From assembly GCA_958369225.1 (NCBI GenBank), contig CATXID010000002.1, positions 1 through 64,000 of the forward strand: DNA of 64,000 nucleotides, in the 5' to 3' direction. The notes under the pieces are model-generated. The model was not told where the DNA came from. It ran no database searches and saw only the letters and a list, made by a program, of their open reading frames with translations. The stretch comes from an uncultured Collinsella sp. (GTDB lineage: Bacteria; Actinomycetota; Coriobacteriia; Coriobacteriales; Coriobacteriaceae). A program made the translations under genes and the position numbers. Positions 59,348-64,000 of this stretch are shown here, piece by piece (the first letter of the stretch is position 1; every line of letters starts with the position of its first letter).

Positions 59348-59974
59348 CTACGGGCGCACGACGCGCACGGCTTGTTCCATCTTCTCCACGATCACATACA
59401 TGTTCGTGACCTCGCCCACGGCAAGCTGGTCCTTAATGCCATAGTGGTCGAGGCAGGTGCCACAGGTGAGGATTTCGACGCCCTGCTCAGCCAGCCCCTT
59501 CAGGTCGTCAAGTACCGGCGAGCCCTCGACGGTGAGCTTGGCGCCGCCGTTGTAGAACAGCATGGTCGCGGGCAGCTCCTCCTGCTGCGTCACGGCAAAG
59601 ATGAAGGCCTTCATGAGCTTGTGGCCCAGCTCGTCGTCGCCGCGGCCCATGCAGTCGGTGTAGACGGAAATGACGAGCTCGCCCTTGCCGGTGCTGGCAC
59701 CGCAGAAAGCGGCACCGTCCTGCTCGGGGTCTGCCACGGCAACGGCACCGGAGGTCGCCACGGTCACGCGCCACTCGGCGTCAGAAACCTTCTCGACCGA
59801 GGCCGTGCAGCCCTTCTCCTGCGCCATCTTGGAGATGTTCTTGACGGCGGTCTCGTTATCGACCGAGGTCACTACGGCACCCTCGCCGTCAAGCTGTTTG
59901 AGTGCCTTAAGCGTCTTGACGACGGGCAGCGGGCAGGCATCGCCCATGGCATTGACTTCAATCTTGGTAGACAT
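59348..59974 (-). CDS. yedF: Selenium metabolism protein YedF (TusA + DsrE domains)
   Basis: A 208-residue two-domain protein. Residues 1-75 are TusA/SirA-like, with the conserved cysteine in MGDACPLPVVKTLKAL. Residues about 95-205 are DsrE-like, with a GVEILTCGTCLDHYG cysteine pair. YedF is linked to selenium traits by genome context; its chemistry is not settled. It lies 60 bp after selD in the operon. Confidence 0.9.
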   Translation of the reverse strand: MSTKIEVNAMGDACPLPVVKTLKALKQLDGEGAVVTSVDNETAVKNISKMAQEKGCTASVEKVSDAEWRVTVATSGAVAVADPEQDGAAFCGASTGKGELVISVYTDCMGRGDDELGHKLMKAFIFAVTQQEELPATMLFYNGGAKLTVEGSPVLDDLKGLAEQGVEILTCGTCLDHYGIKDQLAVGEVTNMYVIVEKMEQAVRVVRP

Positions 59975-60034
59975 AGCTACATCCTTTCAAAAGGGACCGC
60001 CCGGAAAAGTAGGCGGTCGCATAAACGGTTTTCT

Positions 60035-61084
60035 TTAATGCACAACGCGAACAGCAGGACCGCCCGGCACCGCCTCGCACACGCGACCGATAACGGCGGC
60101 GATGCACCCCTCGGCATCCAGGCGACGCGCAAGCTCATCCACATCCGCCGCGGGCGCCGCGATAAGCAGGCCACCAGACGTCTGCGGATCGTACAGCGCG
60201 TCGAGCATGCCCGGCTCCAGGCCCTCGTCGACAGCCACACGCGGGCCAAAAAAGTCCTGGTTGCGGTAGGAGCCCGCTGGGATAATGCCCAGACGTGCCA
60301 TGTCGAGTACCTGGTCAAAGAGCGGCACCGCCTCCGACGCAAGCTCAATCTGCACGCCCGAGCCCTCGGCCATCTCGCACGCATGCCCGATCAGGCCAAA
60401 GCCCGTGATGTCGGTGCAGCCGTGAAGCTCGAGTCCCTCGGCCAGACGAATCGGAGCCTCGTTGAGGGTGCGCATCGAGTCAAACATCGGGCTAGCCTCG
60501 TCCTGCTCGATGAGCTCGCCCTTAATGGCCGTGGTGATGATGCCCGAGCCAATCGCCTTGGTCAGCAGTAGAACATCGCCCACGCGTGCGCCGCTGTTGG
60601 CGAGCATGCGGTCGAGTGGCACAAAACCGCTCACGGACAGGCCGTACTTGGGCTCGTCGTCGTTGATGGTGTGACCGCCTGCGATGGAGCAACCCGCCTC
60701 GACGCACTTGTCTGCGCCGCCCGCCAGAATCTGACCGGCAACCTCAACGCCCAGACAGCTCGGGATGCACAGCAAGTTCATGGCATGGCTCGGCCGCCCG
60801 CCCATGGCGTAGATGTCCGACAGCGAGTTGGCCGCGGCAATCTGGCCAAATAGAAACGGGTCGTCGACCATCGGCGGGAAGAAGTCGATGGACTGCACGA
60901 GACCCAAGTTATCGCCAACGCGAAAGACGCTCGCATCGTCAGAGGTATCGAACCCCACGAGCAGGTTGTCGTTATGCACATTGGGTAAGTCGCCCAGGAC
61001 CTGGGCGAGGGCTCCGGGAGCCAACTTAGCGGCTCAACCGCTCGCGGCAGTCATAGACGTGAGCCTCATGGTGTCCTTAGCCAT
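60035..61084 (-). CDS. selD: Selenide, water dikinase, selenocysteine-containing
   Basis: A 349-residue enzyme making selenophosphate from selenide and ATP. The start at ATG 61084 gives MRLTSMTAASG followed by an in-frame TGA at codon 17, then AAKLAPGALAQVL. This is the position of catalytic Cys17 of E. coli SelD, and K20 is kept, so the TGA encodes selenocysteine. Downstream GFDTSDDASVF, SIDFFPPMVDDPFLFG and GGHTINDDEPKYGL are family motifs. GGAAGGGGG precedes the start. The gene overlaps the upstream glycosyltransferase by eight bases. Confidence 0.94.
60990..61022 (-). promoter_or_regulatory. SECIS candidates of selD
   Basis: Two hairpins follow the TGA. A near one is GGCTC/GAGCC at 61010-61022, with a GG 18 nt from the TGA. 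A more stable one is TCGCCC/GGGCGA at 60990-61008 with loop AGGTCCT; its GGTC matches the fdhF SECIS loop but lies 32 nt from the TGA. Confidence 0.6.
61034..61036 (-). other. Selenocysteine codon (TGA) of selD
   Basis: Codon 17, with the reading frame open on both sides and the conserved Lys20 three codons later. Confidence 0.93.
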
Positions 61085-62294
61085 ACGAACCCCCTTCCAA
61101 CAAATCAACGACTTTAAGTATACGCGCCAGGCACGCTTCCCAAGAGACCGCCGACGGCTCGAACGTCGAAGGCGGTGCCGCAAGCGCCTGCGCGATAGCA
61201 TCTGCCAGCGCGCGCTCAAACAACGGAAGGTCGGCCGCCACGGGCGTGTCGACATCCGTCATACGCGGCGACGCCACCCACGTCACGGGAGCATCGGGAA
61301 GCATCGCCTCCATCCAGGGACGAACGCCGGGCAAATCGGTCGCCACAACTTTGCAGCCGCACGCGAGGGCCTCGATCGTCACGAGCGGCAGGCCCTCGTA
61401 AAACGAAGGCAGCACAAAGACGTCGGAACTGCGGTAGGCACGCACGAGATCATCGCTATCCAGGCGCCCCGCCAGCGTCACCGGCACATCCGAGGCCGCG
61501 GCCAAGCGCTCGATACGTGCGTACTCGGCATCGTCCCCGCGGCCGCCCACAAGTACCAAGCCAGATGGGCGGACGCCATCGTCAATCGGCAATGACACGG
61601 CTCGAACCAGCGACTCGACGCCCTTTTTAAAGCAAATCTTGCCCACGTACACAAGCGATCCCGGCTGCCTCGCCACGCTTGCGTCGCGGCAGAAGATGCG
61701 ATGGTCGTAGCCCGTCCCAATCACGTGGATGCGATCGGCATCGACGCCGCACACCAGGCCAATCTGCTCAGCCTGCTCAGCATGGAGCGCAAAGACGGCA
61801 TCGAGCCGACGAACCGCACTTACGATGCGATCGCGCTCGAGCGCATGCGAACGCAGCTGGCGCAGGTCGGTCGAATGGCACACGGCAACAACCGGCACGC
61901 CCCGGACGCACTCGCGCGCCAATGCGGTCACCAGATACAGGTGATGGCAGAGCACCAGATCGGGCCGAAACTCAGCCACCGCCCGATCGATTGCAGCGGC
62001 AAATGCCCGCTCAAATGCCTTGAGCATCGAAGGCGTCAGGTCACGATAGCGCGTGGAGGGATAGGGCATGACATCGGACATACCGCAGATGGGAAACGGC
62101 AACTCGGGCGATTCGAACGGTACGGCAAACACGGCAGCACGCCGGTCCAGCTCGCCTTGGGTATCACCCGGTGCCGCGCCGCAAAGCACGGCGGCGCGAT
62201 GCCCCGTCTCGATCTGTTCGCGCACGAGCGCGGCAAGGTAGGTGCCGCTGCCGGTGCTATCTGGTTTTTGTGCCGAGATATTGAGGATGCGCAT
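61077..62294 (-). CDS. Glycosyltransferase family 4, in the selenium operon
   Basis: A 405-residue GT-B protein. The N-terminus RILNISAQKPDSTGSGTYLAAL has the glycine-rich acceptor-domain start; VGKICFKKGVESLVRAV and PSFYEGLPLVTIEALACG carry the donor-binding lysine and glutamates. It is not near other glycan genes: it sits between a 2-hydroxyacyl-CoA dehydratase-type activase and selD, overlapping selD by eight bases. A link to selenium metabolism, perhaps a selenosugar, is only a hypothesis. ATG 62294 has AGGGGTG. Confidence 0.85.
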   Translation of the reverse strand: MRILNISAQKPDSTGSGTYLAALVREQIETGHRAAVLCGAAPGDTQGELDRRAAVFAVPFESPELPFPICGMSDVMPYPSTRYRDLTPSMLKAFERAFAAAIDRAVAEFRPDLVLCHHLYLVTALARECVRGVPVVAVCHSTDLRQLRSHALERDRIVSAVRRLDAVFALHAEQAEQIGLVCGVDADRIHVIGTGYDHRIFCRDASVARQPGSLVYVGKICFKKGVESLVRAVSLPIDDGVRPSGLVLVGGRGDDAEYARIERLAAASDVPVTLAGRLDSDDLVRAYRSSDVFVLPSFYEGLPLVTIEALACGCKVVATDLPGVRPWMEAMLPDAPVTWVASPRMTDVDTPVAADLPLFERALADAIAQALAAPPSTFEPSAVSWEACLARILKVVDLLEGGSYG

Positions 62295-62308
62295 GTTGCG
62301 GTACACCC

Positions 62309-63073
62309 CTAGGCCAAGGCGGCGGCGCGAATCGCCGCGCCAATGGCACCGGCAAAGCGAGCCTGGGGCGAGGTAGTCACCGGCGACCCCAGCAGCTCGC
62401 CCAACCGCTCCACCACGAAGGCGTTCTCGCACAGGCCACCGGTCAGGTAGTACGGTGCGCCCGCGGCCTGCCCGGCCATGGTCGCCACGCGCGAGACCAC
62501 GCTGTCGATCACGCCACGTGCAATGTTCTCGCGCGGCTCACCGCGACCGATTAGGCTGATAACCTCGCTTTCGGCAAACACGGTGCACATGCTGGAAATC
62601 TTGGTAGGCTCGCCGGTGCGGGCGAGGTCTGCCATCTGCTGCTGGGTAATGCCCAGGCGGTCGGCCATGATCTCCAGAAAGCGCCCCGTGCCGGCGGCGC
62701 ACTTGTCGTTCATGGCGAACTTGGCCACGCGGCCGCCCTTAAGCTGAATGACTTTGGTGTCCTGGCCGCCCACGTCAATCACCGTGCCATGGTCGCCGAA
62801 CAGGCGCACGGCACCGGTGCCGTGGCAGGTGATCTCGGTCACGACCTTGTGCGCATAGGGCACGGCGACACGGCCGTAGCCAGTCGCGACCACGCGAACA
62901 TCGTCGCCCGTCACGTCATAGCCGGCCGCGGCGAGTTCACCGCGTAGGCGCTCGGCCGCATCGACCGACGAATACCCCGTCGGCATGACGCAGGTCCACG
63001 CAACGGCGTTGTCCGTCTCCACCACCGCAGCCTTCGCGGCCGTCGAGCCTATGTCGATACCAATGCCAACCAC
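62309..63073 (-). CDS. ATP-dependent activase, BadF/BadG/HgdC family
   Basis: A 254-residue actin-fold ATPase that injects single low-potential electrons into a partner reductase. GIGIDIGSTAAKAAVVE is the phosphate-1 motif, and VIDVGGQDTKVIQL the phosphate-2 motif. C in MNDKCAAGTGRF and C in SSMCTVFAESEV ligate the 4Fe-4S cluster shared by the dimer. It is encoded 50 bp after its partner and 14 bp before the glycosyltransferase. It resembles YjiL. Confidence 0.92.
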   Translation of the reverse strand: MVGIGIDIGSTAAKAAVVETDNAVAWTCVMPTGYSSVDAAERLRGELAAAGYDVTGDDVRVVATGYGRVAVPYAHKVVTEITCHGTGAVRLFGDHGTVIDVGGQDTKVIQLKGGRVAKFAMNDKCAAGTGRFLEIMADRLGITQQQMADLARTGEPTKISSMCTVFAESEVISLIGRGEPRENIARGVIDSVVSRVATMAGQAAGAPYYLTGGLCENAFVVERLGELLGSPVTTSPQARFAGAIGAAIRAAALA

Positions 63074-63123
63074 AGCATCCTCCTTCTATGCGGCAAAGCA
63101 GCTATCCCTTTGCCGCATTTGTC

Positions 63124-64000
63124 CTACAGGGTCTCGATAAAGGCAGCGATGCGGGTCTCGATCTGGCCCATGTCACCGTTGCTGTAGTCGGTCTCGATCT
63201 TCATATACGGAATACCCGCACCCTCGACAGCCTCCTGCATGCGCGCACTCTCCACGTTAAAGGTGTGGCAGGCCTGTAGCACGCTCTCCACTACGCCATC
63301 GACGTGATACTTCTCGCACATAGTCAGCGTGTTCTCCATACGACCGTCGTTGGGCGTCATGACCGAGCAGTTGATATCCAAGTAGCGGTCGGCGATGACG
63401 CGCAGGATGTCGGGAGCCTCCGGGTCGATCATCATGGCCGCCGTGCGCTCGCCCGAGCAGTCGTCCATGCACACGACCACACCGCCGTTGGACTCGATGG
63501 TGCGACCGATCTTGTTGATCACGCCGCCCACCGGGCAGCCGGTGATCAGAATGCGCTTGGCATCCGCCGCGACCGGGCGCTCGCCCGCGTCGTAGGCCTC
63601 GCGCAGCTTGGCGACCTTTTGCTCCAGCTGCTGCGTATAGGCCTCGATATCAAAGCTGAACGTACCGGCAAACATGGTGCTCATCAGGTCGACGCCGCTC
63701 ATGGCCGCCGGCTGGTTGGCCTGCAGTGCAAACATCTCGAGCTGGGCCGCACGCAAGCGGTTGCGACGACGGACGGCAGCGCGCAGGTCATCGTCGGTAA
63801 TCGTGATGCCGTAGAAGCCCTCGAGCTCCTCCTTGAGCAGGCGGCACTCCTCGTACCAGCCTTCACACTCGTAGGCGCGATCGCGACCCTGCGGAAGATG
63901 CAGAATGTGCGTGCGCTTGAGCTCGTTGAGCAGTTCGTACATCTTCTTCTTGCCGTCGCAGGTGGTCTCGCCGATGATCATGTCGCTAAAGTACGTAAAC
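63124..64000 (-). CDS. 2-hydroxyacyl-CoA dehydratase-family / double-cubane-type reductase (3' part)
   Basis: The gene is open to the window edge, so the N-terminus is missing; 291 residues remain. The visible part starts FTYFSDMIIGETTCDGKKKM, with a cluster-binding cysteine in a family-typical context. ITGCPVGG, CMDDCSGERT and QACHTFN hold further cysteines. It resembles YjiM and the double-cubane-cluster reductases, which with an activase reduce small molecules. The substrate is unknown. It is the most upstream visible gene of the selenium operon. Confidence 0.85.
   Translation of the reverse strand, partial: FTYFSDMIIGETTCDGKKKMYELLNELKRTHILHLPQGRDRAYECEGWYEECRLLKEELEGFYGITITDDDLRAAVRRRNRLRAAQLEMFALQANQPAAMSGVDLMSTMFAGTFSFDIEAYTQQLEQKVAKLREAYDAGERPVAADAKRILITGCPVGGVINKIGRTIESNGGVVVCMDDCSGERTAAMMIDPEAPDILRVIADRYLDINCSVMTPNDGRMENTLTMCEKYHVDGVVESVLQACHTFNVESARMQEAVEGAGIPYMKIETDYSNGDMGQIETRIAAFIETL

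Noticed and set aside
61034..61255. Separate small gene ending before selD
   Set aside because: Its last codons are the true N-terminus of selD up to the selenocysteine TGA; the rest is a shadow of the glycosyltransferase gene.

Overview
The window is high-GC bacterial DNA and almost every gene lies on the minus strand. The gene set suggests an anaerobic gut actinobacterium of the Coriobacteriia, most likely Collinsella. The evidence is a complete formate hydrogenlyase operon, selenocysteine machinery with two selenoproteins, a GlpAB/DUF1667-type dehydrogenase, NADP-type glutamate dehydrogenase and a tig-clpP-clpX cluster. The genus is inferred from gene content, not from a search.

Layout. 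1-9.3 kb is a surface polysaccharide locus read leftward: loaP (a NusG paralog), an initiating sugar transferase broken by an in-frame TAG, three GT4 and one GT32-like glycosyltransferases, a Wzy-like polymerase, a Wzx-like flippase, an acetyltransferase and a CapD-like dehydratase. The loaP promoter lies between 15-bp perfect inverted repeats and may be invertible. 9.6-12 kb holds thrS and a zinc-ribbon membrane protein. 12.1-12.6 kb holds ten alternating inverted copies of a 17-bp motif on an exact 80-bp period. 12.7-17.5 kb (plus strand) has the dehydrogenase trio and an M24 peptidase. 17.6-25.8 kb has folC, valS, clpX, clpP, tig and tRNA-Leu. 26-29.7 kb has a two-gene molybdenum hydroxylase, followed by gdhA, a DUF3343 gene, mobA, tRNA-Sec (selC), selB, selA and a molybdopterin oxidoreductase to 38.8 kb. 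38.9-54.3 kb is one formate hydrogenlyase operon of 14 genes: an electron-transfer ferredoxin, Sec-containing fdhF, hyfABCDEF-like membrane subunits, hycEFG-like hydrogenase subunits, hycH, hycI and focA. 54.7-55.5 kb is a RelB/PIN toxin-antitoxin pair. 55.5-56.4 kb contains palindromic repeats and tRNA-Gly and tRNA-Pro. 56.5-57.9 kb is brnQ. 57.9-64 kb is a selenium operon: a double-cubane-type reductase and its activase, a GT4 glycosyltransferase, Sec-containing selD, yedF, a second DUF3343 gene and a cysteine-desulfurase-like enzyme.

How the genes work together. SelD (itself with Sec17) makes selenophosphate, SelA charges tRNA-Sec and SelB delivers it to the UGA codons of fdhF and selD. 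FdhF feeds formate electrons through ferredoxin-like subunits to the group 4 [NiFe] hydrogenase, with FocA moving formate. MobA supports the molybdenum enzymes.

Most unusual content. Besides the two items noted above, the window has a 280-bp composite palindromic element present twice, in the same orientation relative to the upstream gene and starting 13-15 nt after its stop codon. Related single palindromes lie at other gene ends. A glycosyltransferase gene overlaps selD.
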